Shown here piece after piece: positions 15,307-25,083 of a stretch of 64,000 bases of DNA (within the stretch, counting starts at the first letter, position 1; every line of letters starts with the position of its first letter). A model generated the notes under the pieces. That model was not told the origin of the DNA. It did not search any database and saw only the letters and a program-made list of their open reading frames with translations. Source of the stretch: Sebastes aleutianus (Eukaryota; Chordata; Actinopteri; Perciformes; Sebastidae); NCBI GenBank assembly GCA_916700875.1, contig CAKAKS010000032.1, positions 5,395,001 to 5,459,000 on the forward strand, written 5' to 3'. The position numbers were made by a program, and so were the translations under genes.

Positions 15307-18300
15307 TTAGGCCCTAGGTCCTGCACCTCGATGGTGCTCCTTCCTCGACAACTTGACAGAGGAGCTGGAGGAGAGTCCCGAGAGCACAGTGTACGACGAC
15401 TACAAGTTTGTGACCCGGAAGGACCTGGAGAATCTGGGTGAGACCTTGCTGCCTTAATTTCTCCTCAGGAACCTCACTGCATGTGGAAACAAATGTCAAA
15501 GCTCTGCAACTAATTACACAGAAAAGACTTCCCCCAAAACCAAACGATCCCAATTACTCTTTTAGTTTGAAAGCACAGAGGGTAAAAGAGAACCCTCTAT
15601 AAAGAGGGAATTTAATCCCAGCCCTGAAATGAAAACCCCAAACTATGAATCAATCTGAGCCACTTTGCCGCCTTAGGGGTTTTGGGTGGCTAGACTACCT
15701 AACTACAAGCCTAGAGAATGATTGAGAGGTTTTACGTAATGAAAAGCCGCGTGTGTGTGAGGGGGGGGGGGGGGGGTTGGATGGGTGTGAGGAAGGAGGG
15801 TCGGGGGAGTGGATACTGGAAGGGTTGAATGAACATTGGAATGCAGGCTCAGCAGTAAAGAGATCAAGTGACAAGAAGCAGAAAGGTGGTTGGCTGCTGT
15901 GGAATAAAAGGCGAGGCGGGGGCAGGGAAGGGGACGGCAGTGTTGATTTACAGAAGCTGTGTAACGTGGCTCTGTTATGTAACCTTGAGGAGGCCCGGCC
16001 TAGAACACACCGACGGGAGATCCTGGGAATTTCATTTCTCCATGTCCCTCTTATCTCACACGCTCTCACTCGCCTCAGGCTTTGACGTAATACATGTTCT
16101 CCAACAATCACCCGTGCACGTTGCTGCTCACACCTGAGAGCGAGTAATCTCACGGTGGAGATGATCTCATTTCAATCGCACGTTTTTTTCCTCATACATT
16201 TTGAACTAAATCTCACAAAGTAGTTTCTCTGTTGAACAAATTTCTTCTCAGGTAAATCCTGAAAACAACAAGACTTAAGAGTCTACAGTCACGCTAGCGG
16301 CTCTGTGAGGTCGTACTTTGGCAAAGCTGTGTTTTTGAGCTAAATGCTATCGTTTGCACCATGTGTGAACTGTTCAAAGACACGAGCCAAGAGGCTCGCT
16401 GGTTAGGGCTGCAACGAACGATCATTTTCATCGTTGATTATTCTGTCGATTATTTCCTCGATCAATCGATTAGTTGTTTGGTCTATAAAATGTCGATCAG
16501 TGTTTCTAAAGCCCAAGATGACGTCCTAAAATGTCTGGTTTTATTCACAACTCAAAAGATATTCAGTTTACTGTCATAGAGGAGTAAAGAAACCAGAACA
16601 TATTCACATTTAAGAAGCTGGAATCAGAGAATTTTGACTTTTTCTTTCTTACTCAAACCAGTTCATCGATTATCAAAACAGTTGGCGATTAATTTAATAG
16701 TTGACAAATAATGTTGCAGCTCTATCACCGGTGCATCGCAGACGCATCCCAGTCTAAATATCAGTGTAAAACCCTTTAACTTTAACCCTTTCACAGTGTG
16801 TTTTCAATTCATGAAAGTTAATTGCAACATTTTTGGTTGCCTAAAAACGTCTTATTCAGCATTCGGTTTTACTTAGCTCCACCCTCTCATGTCACTTCTG
16901 GTTGCAAAAAACCAAGATGGCAATGGACAAAAACCAAAATGCCAAACTCAAGGCTTCAAAACCGCAGTCCACAAACCAATGGGTGACATCACAGTGACTA
17001 CGTCCACTTCTTATATACAGTCTGTCATTGCCATCCATATAGACACTGCTAACATGGCTAAAAATGTCTAGATGTTTCTACACAGAATTTCTGATAAATT
17101 CTACTTTTTCTCTGAAATGGCTGGCTTGAATTTTTAGTTTATTTTTATTAATCTATTTAGCCAATTTCCCATTATTGTGATAACTTTGCTTTTTCTTTAT
17201 TTGTGTCAGGTTTGACTCACCTGGTGGGATCGTCTCTCCTGAGAGCCTACATGCACGGCTATTTCATGGACATCAGGCTCTATCACAAGGTAAGGTGTCT
17301 AACTGCTATACAGGGATGTCACAATACCGGAAATGTAGTAGTTGATACCAAAACCAGTGAAATTCCACGATTCCTGATACCCGATTCGATGCCACGGTAA
17401 AAAACAAAAACAAAACAATAAATCCCATGTACTTTAACATACACTCCTTTATTACCGTTTGCATACTGGCTTTTAAAAATGTATTATTAATCCCTGATGT
17501 TCTGCCTCAAGGTTCTCCCCAAAAACAACATTTTACAAGATCACATTTTAACCAGGGCTGTCAAAGTTAACGCGTTAACACAAATTTGTTTTAACGTCAC
17601 TAATTTCTTAAACGCATTACGCAACTTGCATTTTTTATGTTGTAGCGGGCTCAGTTTTAAAGCTAGAGTGAAGATACTGGTATCATGAAACTAGAAAAAC
17701 CTAAAGAATTCATTGGTACCAACCATGACATACTAGCTTGTTGTGAAGAAGGTTAAATAACACTCCAAACTTGTGTTAAATTTTGGCGAGGAAAAAGTGT
17801 TATGGCCATTTTCAAAGGGGTCTCTTGACCTTTGACCTCAAGCTATGTGAATGAAAATGGGTTCTATGGGTACCCACGAGTCTCCCCTTTACAGACATGC
17901 CCACTTTTTGATAATCACATGCAGTTTGGGGCAAGTCATAGTCAAGTCAGCACACTGACACACTGACATGTTATAATTTGAGCATATTTTTTTATGCAAA
18001 ATTCTAAATTTTAAGGACAGTACCTGTGAGGGTTTCTGGACAATATTTGTTTTGTGTTGTTAATTGATTTCCAATAATAAATATATACATACATTTGCAT
18101 AAATCAGCAAATTTACCCACTCCCATGTTGATAAGAGTATTAAATACTTGACAAATCTCCCTTTACATTTTGAACAGATACAAATCGTGCAAATAATCGC
18201 GATTAAATATTTTAATTGATTGACAGCCCTAATATGAACACATCATTATAACGTTAGAATTTACCTCATTTTTACTGAATAGAGCTTGAACACATCATAA

Positions 18301-20779
18301 TGTATGTGTAACGCAACCCCCGTTAACGTTAGCTGTTAGCTCTGTTATTTAGCCAGGCAGCACTGTGCTGCTAACAGCTAACGTTACCTAGCGCTCCTCC
18401 TGCCGATTTCAACACAGATTTGTTCTTCACAATGTAGCACTATCAGAGACATTTTCTCTGGTCCCTCAAACAATGGGATGCCGTTAGTCTCGGTGCCTGT
18501 GGTACTGTAGGAAAACAAGTATCATCACGTTTTCAGAATTTTGGCATCGACTTGGTACCAAAGCATCGGTTCTTGTGACATCCCTACCAGCTATATCAAC
18601 TTTGTGTTAACATATCTTACAATAATTAGCTGAGTCGTTTTCGAATTCTGACCGATCATGACATAACAGACAAAAACCTTTTGTAAGAGTGTCTCAAAGA
18701 TTTAACACTTTTTGCTGTTTGGTTTGGCCGCAGGTCAAAAGCTTGGCCAATCCTTTCGCATACGAGGAGTATCGCAAGGATAAGATCCGCCAGAAGATTG
18801 AGGAGTCCAGGACCCAGAGAGTGCAGGTCAAGGTGAGTGTCTCGTCTTTCCACATAGTGGTTACAGCTTTACCCGGTTTGTAGAGTAGAACTGTTCCAAT
18901 CTCTGGCCCTGAGATGTATGTATGCATGTTTGTGAAAGGGAGAAAAGCAGTTCATGGAGTAAAATGTACCTTTTCCCTTGGTTACTGCGTGTGAAACTGT
19001 TCAACGCCTGAATGCAAAGCGTCTTCACATCCTGTCACGCCCATCCCAAAAGTTTAAAACAAATACCGTTCAGCTTAGTAATAACTTGAGTATGTCTATG
19101 CAAATGTCCCGAACGATGCTGATAGGATCTCATTGCCTGTCTCCTGTGTGTCTAATCAAATGTACAATGTGATCTGAGACAGAAGCTGCCCAAGGTGAAC
19201 AAGGAGCTGGCTCTCAAGCTGATGGACGAGGGTGATGACGACTCAGAGCTTACTTCTAGGAAAAAGAAGGGCAAGGTAGGAGAACATAGATTACTAAATC
19301 ATGGTTATTATGTCTTCATTTGCTCTTCTCAGGTCTCTGGAATGACTAACTCCAAAGATATTGTCTTCATCACAGCAATATGCCGTAAAAACTCATCATC
19401 TGTCATGAGTTTTTATTTATTAGGGCTCGAGCACAAAAGTGCCAGGGGCCCAATTGTATCCCTGGCACGGAGTGCAAGGAAACCTATTGTTTTTGTAAAG
19501 ATTATAATTTTTCTGCTGCCAAATCACATTTTTGAGGGGCTTGGGATGCACGAAAAATTCAGAAAAATTGGGACACGCTTCAGAACCGGTGAAAATTTAA
19601 TAGTTCTGCGGTGATTGGACTCGGGCATGGCAAGCGGGCTCCATAGCGCCCCCAAAAGCAAGCAAGAGTTGCGAAAATGTTCTTTGATGTTAATGAAATT
19701 TGGTTGGATCATTGTTCTCATCTGTAAGAACATATCAACATTTTTTTTTAATTCTTTCACCCAACAGGAAGTCAGCCATTTTCATTTTACAAACCCATGT
19801 TTGAGGACTTTAGGATGCACAAAAACTCACAAAACCTCAAACGTTCAAACTAGTAATTATTTCGAGTTGATGTCGTAATTGGTCTTGGGTATGGTATGTG
19901 GGCTCTATAACGCCCCCTAATTACTTTTAGCCTTTGAACGCATTTTTGACGCCCTTGAATACTGGAACACTCTCGAAACTTGGTGCATCCATCAAAACCT
20001 GTGAACTTTTGTGAGAATATACAGCGATTGGGTTCAGGCGTGTTCAGCGAGCTCCATAGTGTGGCCCTAATGCGCGGAAGGCCATAGTTGGAACAAAGTT
20101 GCTCTGATATTCACAAAGTTTGGTACCCACATTGCTCTCATCATTTCAGATATGTTTCCGATTAGCTTTCATTAGCTCCGCCCAACCGGGAGTCGGCCAT
20201 TTTGAATATTATACTTTTTTCATAAATTTAATGCAAACTCAAACTCCTCCTGGAGGGTTTATCGGATTTGTTTAAAATTTGGTTTGTATAACCCTCCGGC
20301 TAATATGACGCTAAATTGCGAAGGAATAGTCGATACCTCAAATGATGATGTCATAGGGCATGTGACAATACGGCATTTTAGGCACTTTACAGGTATGGAA
20401 CTTTTCGAAAATCCTCCAAAATGTTTCAACAGATCCATCTCAAATTTGGTCAGCAGAATCTCAACACCTTCATGATAGTAAATTGCGAAGCTTTTGGGTA
20501 TTCGTGGAACGGCGTTGCCGTAGCGAGGCGGGAAATTTGCATGTTTCACGATGAAACAGGAAGCTGTTGCAATTGGACTTTACATGGTCCAATCAGCCCC
20601 AAACTTTACATACTGGATAAGAGTCCAGGCCTGACGACATCTACATGCCCATATTCAGTTATAGTCACAGCACCACCTACTGAAAGCAGGAAGACAGCCT
20701 TATGTGACAAAGATCATCCGATTTACATGATATTTACATGGTGTGATCTACACCTGATATACAGCAACATAGTGTATAA

Positions 20780-20810
<31 letters not shown>

Positions 20811-23253
20811 TCTCTAGCACCACACAGTAAAGTTGAGAACTTTGTGTTTTATGAAATTGAAATAAAGTTTTAAAGTTTCTTTCTGTACCTGCTTAGCCTG
20901 ATATCTTTTCCACCACAGCATTTGTAGGCAAGAGAAAAAAACGTCAACCCTAATCATTTCCCCTCATCTCAACTTTTCAAACCTGCAGGCTCTCCCCAGC
21001 GTCCTGGGAGACGACCGCTTCAAGGTGATGTTCGAGAACCCGGACTACCAGGTGGACGAGCAGAGCGAAGAGTTCCGCCTCCTCAACCCCATCGTCTCCA
21101 AGGTCGGACAGAAGAGGCAGAAGAAGCTGCGTCTACTGGCTCAGCAGGCTGCCGCCTCCCAAAAGGTAAAGCTTTTGTTAATACTCACGCGAGGCACCGT
21201 GGCGCGGACCCTCCACAGAAGGCACGCGCACAATCATGCACAAAGGCGTTTATGCTCAACGCTTTGTTATTTGCAATATTCTCCGAAAAGCCAGAGGGCA
21301 GACGGACAAAAGATTCTGTGAAGAAGCAAAAAGTCAACGAGTGTTACCGGCAAAACGCCCATAAAACCAACTCCTTAATGCCGAGGAGGAGTTGTAATTA
21401 ACTGTGAACTCATATCTCATATTCACTGACATACTTTATCACCTTTATACCATCCCTGTAAAGATAGGAGTCAAGTAAATGTATTATAATGAAACAAAGG
21501 TTGAAAGGTTTAGAGCTAAAGCTAAAGTGAAGATACTGGTATCATATGAAACTAGAAAACCTAAGGAATCCATTGGTACCAACCATGTCATACTAGCTCG
21601 TCGGGAAGGAGGTTAAATAACACTCCAAACTTGCGCTAAATTTTGGTGAGGAGAAACTGGCATGGCCATTTTCAAATGGGTCCCTTGACCTCTGACCTCC
21701 AGATATGTGAATGTAAATGGGTTCTATGGGTACACACGAGTCTCCCCTTTACAGACATGTCCACTTTATGATAATCACATGCAGTTTGGGGCAAGTCATA
21801 GTCAAGTCAGCACACTGACACACTGACAGCTGTTGTTGCCTGTTGGGCTGCAGTTTGCCATGTTATGATTTGAGCATATTGTTTTATGCTAAATGCAGTA
21901 CCTGTGAGGGTTTCTGGACAATGTTTGTCATTGTTTTGTGTTGTTAATTGATTTCCAATAATAAATATATACATACATTTGCATAAAGCAGCATATTTGC
22001 CCACTCCCATGTTGATAAGAGTATTAAATACTTGACTAATCTCCCTTTTAAGGTGCTTTTTGAACAGAAAAAAATGGGCGATTAATCGCAATTAACTCCT
22101 TTTTTTAACTATCGATTGACAGACCTGATATATATATGTAGTAAAAAGGTAAATTATACATAGGTAAAGTGACCACAAGTCTTGTGGTGTGTTGTATGAA
22201 GCTCTCCCTGAGCCTGGTGGTGCGGAAATCACACACGCACACACCTAATTTAGGCCTATAGCCACGTGTTGCAAAATGATTCATCACTTGACATGACTAA
22301 CTGTCTGACTCATTCCACTCAACCATAAAATATGCAGGTTGTGCAACGAACTGGCAACCACTTGTTGTGAAGTGAATGCAATGAAACGGGGGAGGGAGGA
22401 CGCCACATCTAGCGGCGGAATGTTATCAATGTTATCAATTGTACCTTTAATTGGTTTGTGCCAGAAGGGAGCGGCGTAACTAAATAAATATTATACACTG
22501 TATGAAGAGTGATATTAGCTTGCGGCGCTCATCTGCTCAAGTGAGCTGTGTTTGCACATACTGTATGTCCTATATACAGTGTATAGGAGGAGGCTTCAGG
22601 CCTGTCCTCGGTGCCAAGAAAGAATATCACACTAATAACTCTGTAACGTCTTCCATCCAGGCGGATGAAGACGACGAGGAGCCCGAGGGGCGAGCCAGCT
22701 CCGAGGAGGAGAGCTCCGACGACGACAAGAGCTGGGTGGAGGAGGTGAGGGAGCAGCGGAGGTTGATTCGGGAAGAGGGCCGCGACCGCCGCCGGCTGCA
22801 GAGGAAGGAAGCGGACCGCAACACCGTCCTGCTGGAGAGGGAACAGAACGGAGGAGAGAAAACCGCAAACACGGCCGACGGCAAGAAGACAAGTCAGCCT
22901 CAGTATTATCAGATCAAAGCCGGGGAGGAGTTCAGAAGTTTTAACGACATGGCCCGCAAGCAGCGACTACAGAAGTATGTCTTTTTGGATTCTGTATTAA
23001 ATGGGACTGTTAGAGGAGTGCTGGCTTACTGTGTGGGACCAGACTATTATTCAGATTGCTTCAGGGTTTGCAGCTGTTTACGACGGGGGGGGGGCGGAGG
23101 GGGGAATAACCTGATCTGTTCCAGTTATGGAGGAAACGTTGTGGTGCATGCTATCTCTCAATGAATAGATTTACAAACTCACTGGAGTTCTGAGCCAAAT
23201 GACACTACTCCCTGACCGAACTGTATCCTCTTTGGTATATTGTGTCTGAGGAA

Positions 23254-23292
<39 letters not shown>

Positions 23293-25083
23293 CTTCCAGG
23301 GCTTCTTTGGAGGACCGTCTGAAGTTGGAGGAGAACTCTGGAACCAGCAGCATGGCCGACACCGCAGTGGGCAGCAAGCAGCTGACCTTCACTCTCAAAA
23401 AGGTAAACTGTGACCGCACCGTCCTCTGTGTCTCCTACGACTCACTCCTATCACTCCATTGTTTGATGCAATGAAGTACAGATATAAAAGCCCAAACCCT
23501 GTTATCTACTGTAAACCAACTAGTGCAGCCAAAAAGGGTCCATTTGACCTTTCGCTAAGTCCCGTCCCTCAAACGCAAAATGGCCAATCGTAGCGTAGCA
23601 TCGGCCAGCTCCGACCAGGGTCAGACAACTATACGGCTCTGTTCCGTAGACTCTCCTGCAATTGTTTGCAGATTTTCTTCATTTTCAGGCTGTTTTTTTT
23701 GTGGATCTCGAGCTGGTCTTGGTTAAACGTTTTGCCTGGGGCATGTGTTAATAGTGATAGTCGTTACCCGGAGAGGTTGGAAGGAGATATATACTAGGGA
23801 TGTCGAGGTGAGGACATTTTCCCACCGGTTAATAAACCTGTGACAACACCGGTGTTACCGATTACACCGGGCATTTTACAAGAAAAGACAGCGCTCAACA
23901 TATGTAGCGCGCTGACTCTGATCTGTACCCCCGGGTGGCCGTGTGTCTGGCCTCTCCAGTCGAGCCTTAGCTGCAGAGCCGCAGGTTTCCACCCTGGAGC
24001 CGCTGCGCCGCGCACACCGGCTGCAACCGCTCCGTCCTCCTCACGGCGATTGCCTCATTAACGTTCTGGATCTCTTATAGCGTTGGGTTTAAATCCGAAG
24101 TGTCGCAAAAAATAGGCGCTTTTGCTTTGACACCAAATTCTGCGCCATCATCTTGTCTGTCAACTCTCTCTCATCCCGTGTGTGTGAAATCTGAGTCCTG
24201 CTGCTCTGAGCTGAGACTCCGTACGAAGCAGACACTTTCACTTTCAGATTGTAGTGTCCGTCACCCGACTATGTCTTGATAACACGGCGCTGCTACGCAA
24301 AAATGAACTAAATGGGTTTTATTTCTATAAAAAAAAGCAAAACGAAGGTGGGGGTGGTGTGCCCGACCACCGTGTAACACCATTAACTTCTATGCTATGC
24401 CAGCTACTGAAGGTATACCGAATGTATACAAATGCTGCTTTTGCTTTGTAAGGATTGCAACAGTGAATAAAGACCTACCCGGCTTTCCAGGAACAGTGTT
24501 GTTCCTTTTCTTTTTAACCTGTTTTCGCTGCTGAATCAGTTTGACATCCTGATAAATCCTTCAAACGCATATAGTAGATCCTTCTGTCTGCTTCGCTCTG
24601 AAATCGCTTTTTCACAAAAATGTTCTGGATATATATGCAGGGAGTGCAGTTAGTGACAGTGTGGGCTATATGCAGCTCTGGCAGCTTGACGGAGCAGCAG
24701 CTGGGGGGGCTTAAGCGAAGGGTCAATTGTGGGTTGTATTCATTCAATGAAACATTACAGCAGTCGTCGTTGCAGACACACACCTGGCACTCTACTGAGT
24801 TGTTGTTTAACATGCGTCATTCTGTCCTCATTTGCAGTCGGAGCAGCAGACGAGGCAGCAGCAGGCAGAGCGGGAGCACCACGAGGAGAGGAGGAAGCTG
24901 AGGCGCTCGGCCGGACACCTGAGCAGCGCCCGCGGCGGGAGAGGCAGGGGCGGCGGCTTCAGGGGCGGCGGCGGCGGCAGGGGCGGCGGCTTCAGGGGCG
25001 GCGGTGGCGGCAGGGGCAGGGGAAGAGGAGGAGGAGGGAGAGGAGGGGGAGGAGGGGGAGGAGGAGGGAGAGGCCGGTACTGA
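1..25083 (+). CDS. nol10: Nucleolar protein 10 (Nol10), 20 exons, 5' end outside window
   Basis: Nol10 is a conserved nucleolar WD40-repeat protein (yeast Enp2 family) of the small-subunit processome, which matures 18S pre-rRNA. Exons, all with GT donors and AG acceptors and continuous phase: 1-40, 135-233, 344-421, 512-549, 1156-1292, 1429-1494, 3273-3333, 6032-6117, 6380-6458, 8419-8568, 9450-9516, 10980-11032, 15311-15437, 17210-17289, 18734-18832, 19183-19275, 20989-21165, 22661-22974, 23300-23402, 24838-25083. They join to 2193 nt, 730 residues plus TGA. I recognise the family by RRIELIQDFEMPTV, KTRIPKFGRDFSYHYPSCDL, RVECWDPR, NPFAYEEYRKDKIRQKIEE, DDRFKVMFENP, IKAGEEFRSF, GSKQLTFTLK and RRSAGHL. 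The N-terminal half is beta-propeller; the C-terminal third is charged, with an acidic run (DEDDEEPEG...SSEEESSDDD) and coiled-coil-like helices. The window opens inside an exon, and about 24 N-terminal residues are missing by comparison with the human protein as I remember it. The terminal Gly/Arg tail is described separately. Identification is secure. Confidence 0.97.
1621..3165. mobile_element. DNA transposon relic with ~150-bp inverted ends and an internal ~180-bp repeat array
   Basis: It lies in the nol10 intron between exons 1429-1494 and 3273-3333. The left end (about 1621-1763, containing TTATCTTGAGATAACAAGAT) is the inverted counterpart of the right end (about 3040-3165, containing ATCTTGTTATCTCAAGATAA). 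The interior holds tandem ~180-bp units on the right half and an inverted version near 2030-2290. No transposase frame is visible. A fragment of the same family sits at 7735-8065. Confidence 0.65.
2340..2990. repeat. ~180-bp tandem repeat, four units in a two-type alternation
   Basis: The marker GGACTTTTACTTTGGAAAAT recurs at 2387, 2568 and 2747, with a degraded fourth near 2937. Units 1 and 3 share ACGTTTTCAG-type and AAAATCGATACAG variants; units 2 and 4 share CACCTCAAGTATTCAG. The higher-order period is therefore a dimer of about 360 bp. Confidence 0.7.
3488..3827. mobile_element. Teleost short interspersed repeat (family K), copy 1
   Basis: It is bounded by the short inverted motifs ATCGATTAGTC and GATTAATCGACAATG and ends GTTGTAGCCCTAGA. 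The same sequence in opposite orientation is at 16404-16724, and partial copies lie at 13230-13344 and 62466-62540. This is a very common fish repeat, non-coding, within a nol10 intron. Confidence 0.65.
4470..5935. repeat. Unclassified repeat with ~100-bp direct repeats, interrupted by a family-A element
   Basis: The segment ending GTAAGTAATCAAC occurs at 4470-4575 and again at 5380-5482, forming direct repeats. A remnant of a different element with the motif GGTATCGGTATCAG and end GTGCATCCCTAC (hAT-like) lies at 5025-5108. A family-A copy splits the block at 5511-5887; the flanking sequence resumes afterwards with the same ACCCTATTC...AGTGTCT context seen near 4614. Confidence 0.5.
5511..5887 (-). 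mobile_element. Family A non-autonomous element (GGGCTGTCA ends), internally deleted copy
   Basis: One of several copies in the window. The ends are AGGGC(T)... and TTTGATAGCCCT. The body contains TCAAGTATTAAATACACTTATC and the ATTATTGGAAATCAATTAAC block. The 5' half, present in the 13971, 17554 and 21517 copies, is missing. Confidence 0.7.
7735..8190. mobile_element. Fragment of the 1621-3165 element inside an AATCGATTCA-type repeat
   Basis: The stretch AAGGTGTTAACA...GGAAATAAGATTGA matches 1820-1965, and CTGACTACATGCATGCTG with TTTTCCAAAGTAAAAGT matches 2150-2215. Flanks 7570-7635 and 8100-8190 contain AATCGATTCAC and CGAATCGGCAACC, typical of the ends of another fish repeat. This suggests nesting. 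Confidence 0.5.
8738..9370. mobile_element. PIF/Harbinger-like MITE with 3-bp TTA target duplication
   Basis: Left end GGGCTCGTGTTCACCAAAGC and right end GCTTTGGTGGACACGGCCCC are inverted repeats with few mismatches. TTA flanks both sides (8735-8737 and 9371-9373). A 3-bp TWA target duplication is characteristic of PIF/Harbinger elements. It is 633 bp, has no transposase frame, and lies in the nol10 intron before exon 9450-9516. Confidence 0.7.
9520..10340. other. nol10 intron, no gene seen
   Basis: Non-coding intron. 9530-9730 resembles a fish LINE tail (GGTCCCATGCAGGTAAAATA); the remainder shows no recognisable feature. Confidence 0.4.
10350..10397. repeat. 48-bp near-perfect palindrome
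   Basis: Two 23-bp arms (10350-10372 and 10375-10397) are exact reverse complements around a central AA. A degraded copy follows at 10415-10460, with the shared tail AATACGGACATA after each. It lies in a nol10 intron followed by AT-rich simple repeats (10480-10612). Confidence 0.85.
11545..12622. mobile_element. Teleost interspersed repeat (family M) interrupted by a hAT element
   Basis: The outer repeat begins CATTTATGTAGCGCCTTT and resumes after the insertion as AGTCTTCCGACCACTCAAAG, with GGGGATCGAACTGCCAATC near the end. The second part looks like the common fish repeat beginning TTATATAGCGCC. Another copy's start is at 63940-63970. Confidence 0.6.
11583..12366. mobile_element. hAT-like non-autonomous transposon with 8-bp target duplication
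   Basis: Ends are TAGGGATGTTAAT and ATTAGCATCCCTA (an inverted repeat with one extra base on the right). Flanks are CTTTTTAG (11575-11582) and CTTTCTAG (12367-12374), an 8-bp duplication with one mismatch, which is the hAT hallmark. Subterminal repeats of AACCGTTAACCG occur at both ends. It is 784 bp with no transposase. Confidence 0.75.
12625..13125 (+). mobile_element. Non-autonomous DNA transposon, family E, copy 1
   Basis: It starts AGGCCCCGACGATGG and ends GTGTGTCTGGGCCT. The internal segment CATTCCAATACAAAGATGTT through CGCCACCTGCTGGT is repeated in inverted orientation at 26358-26861, and a fragment recurs at 43352-43497. Family assignment (possibly Harbinger-like) is uncertain. Confidence 0.6.
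13230..13344. mobile_element. Partial family K repeat, copy 3
   Basis: Contains GAATTGACCAAACAATGAAG and the terminal GTCGCAGCCTTA, matching the 3' part of the 3488 and 16404 copies. Truncated. Confidence 0.45.
13971..14536 (+). mobile_element. Family A element, copy 2 (5'-truncated)
   Basis: It runs from GCGCCACTAATTTCTTTAAC to ATTGACAGCCCT. It shares GGGTACCCACGAGTCTCCCC and CACTGACACACTGACAGCTG with the other copies and lies in a nol10 intron. Confidence 0.75.
14537..15060. repeat. Interspersed repeat (family F), copy 1
   Basis: The segment ACTTCCGTCTCCGTCACGTGATGCC matches, in reverse, 53480-53540 near the SRCR gene. The rest shows no coding potential. Confidence 0.45.
15264..15302 (+). 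repeat. (TG)n microsatellite abutting the nol10 exon 15311 acceptor
   Basis: About 19 TG units end 8 bases before the acceptor AG (15309-15310). The usual polypyrimidine tract is replaced by the repeat plus GTATGTTTAG. Confidence 0.95.
15750..16150. other. nol10 intron, GC-rich stretch, no gene seen
   Basis: A G-run near 15762-15776 is followed by purine-rich sequence with overlapping open frames on both strands and no recognisable domain. I treat it as intron. Confidence 0.4.
16404..16724. mobile_element. Teleost short interspersed repeat (family K), copy 2
   Basis: Inverted relative to the 3488 copy. It begins TTAGGGCTGCAACGAACGAT and ends GACAAATAATGTTGCAGCTC. Shared core: CCAGAACATATTCACATTTAAG. 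Confidence 0.7.
17311..18587. mobile_element. hAT-like element with 8-bp target duplication, containing a nested family-A copy
   Basis: Ends are CAGGGATGTCACAATACC and GGTTCTTGTGACATCCCTAC. Flanks CTGCTATA (17303-17310) and CAGCTATA (18588-18595) form an 8-bp duplication with one mismatch. A family-A element occupies 17554-18230 inside it, so the hAT-like element is the older insertion. Confidence 0.75.
17554..18230 (+). mobile_element. Family A element, copy 3, the most complete
   Basis: It begins AGGGCTGTCAAAGTTAACGC and ends ATTGATTGACAGCCCT, showing both inverted termini. It contains all internal blocks seen in the partial copies. No coding frame. Confidence 0.8.
19424..20770 (+). mobile_element. 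Unclassified ~1.3-kb teleost interspersed repeat
   Basis: It begins AGGGCTCGAGCACAAAAGTG. It contains repeated motifs GGGCTCCATAGCGCC, GCGAGCTCCATAGTG, ATTAGCTCCGCCCAACCGGG and AGTCGGCCATTTT at roughly 300-bp intervals, and ends before a GT microsatellite (20783-20810). I recognise the style as a common fish repeat but cannot name the family. Its short frames (20259-20549, 20421-20783) are not credible genes. Confidence 0.5.
21517..22126 (+). mobile_element. Family A element, copy 4 (5'-truncated)
   Basis: It contains GAAGATACTGGTATCATATG and ends ATCGATTGACAGACCT. It lies in the nol10 intron before exon 22661-22974. Confidence 0.75.
23255..23289 (+). repeat. (TG)n microsatellite next to the nol10 exon 23300 acceptor
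   Basis: About 17 TG units end 9 bases before the acceptor AG at 23298-23299; only ACTCTTCC separates them. Confidence 0.95.
23795..24460. mobile_element. Probable hAT-like fragment in nol10 intron
   Basis: It begins AGGGATGTCGAGGTGAGGAC with nearby CACCGGTTAATAAACC and ACCGGTGTTACCG, the end structure of fish hAT elements. The opposite end is not clearly defined. Confidence 0.4.
24931..25080 (+). other. nol10: Gly/Arg-rich (GAR/RGG) tail of Nol10 encoded by a purine-rich repeat
   Basis: After the conserved RRSAGHLSSAR the last exon encodes roughly 48 residues of Gly and Arg with two Phe and a final Tyr (blocks such as GRGGGF, FRGGGGG, RGRGRGGGG), ending GRGRY. The DNA is a degenerate GGCGGC/GGAGGA repeat, so replication slippage probably built or enlarged it. 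RGG tails in nucleolar proteins such as fibrillarin and nucleolin bind RNA and are arginine-methylated; that role is inferred here. The human protein, as I recall it, ends shortly after the RRSAGHL motif without such a tail. The antisense strand is also open here, but that is a by-product of composition. Confidence 0.85.

Noticed and set aside
15753..16153. Overlapping frames of 110 and 152 codons on opposite strands
   Set aside because: Purine-rich nol10 intron with no recognisable domain or splice support.
22502..23164. 220-codon plus-strand open frame
   Set aside because: It contains the real nol10 exon 22661-22974 but reads through both the acceptor and the GTATGT donor; the extra sequence is intron.
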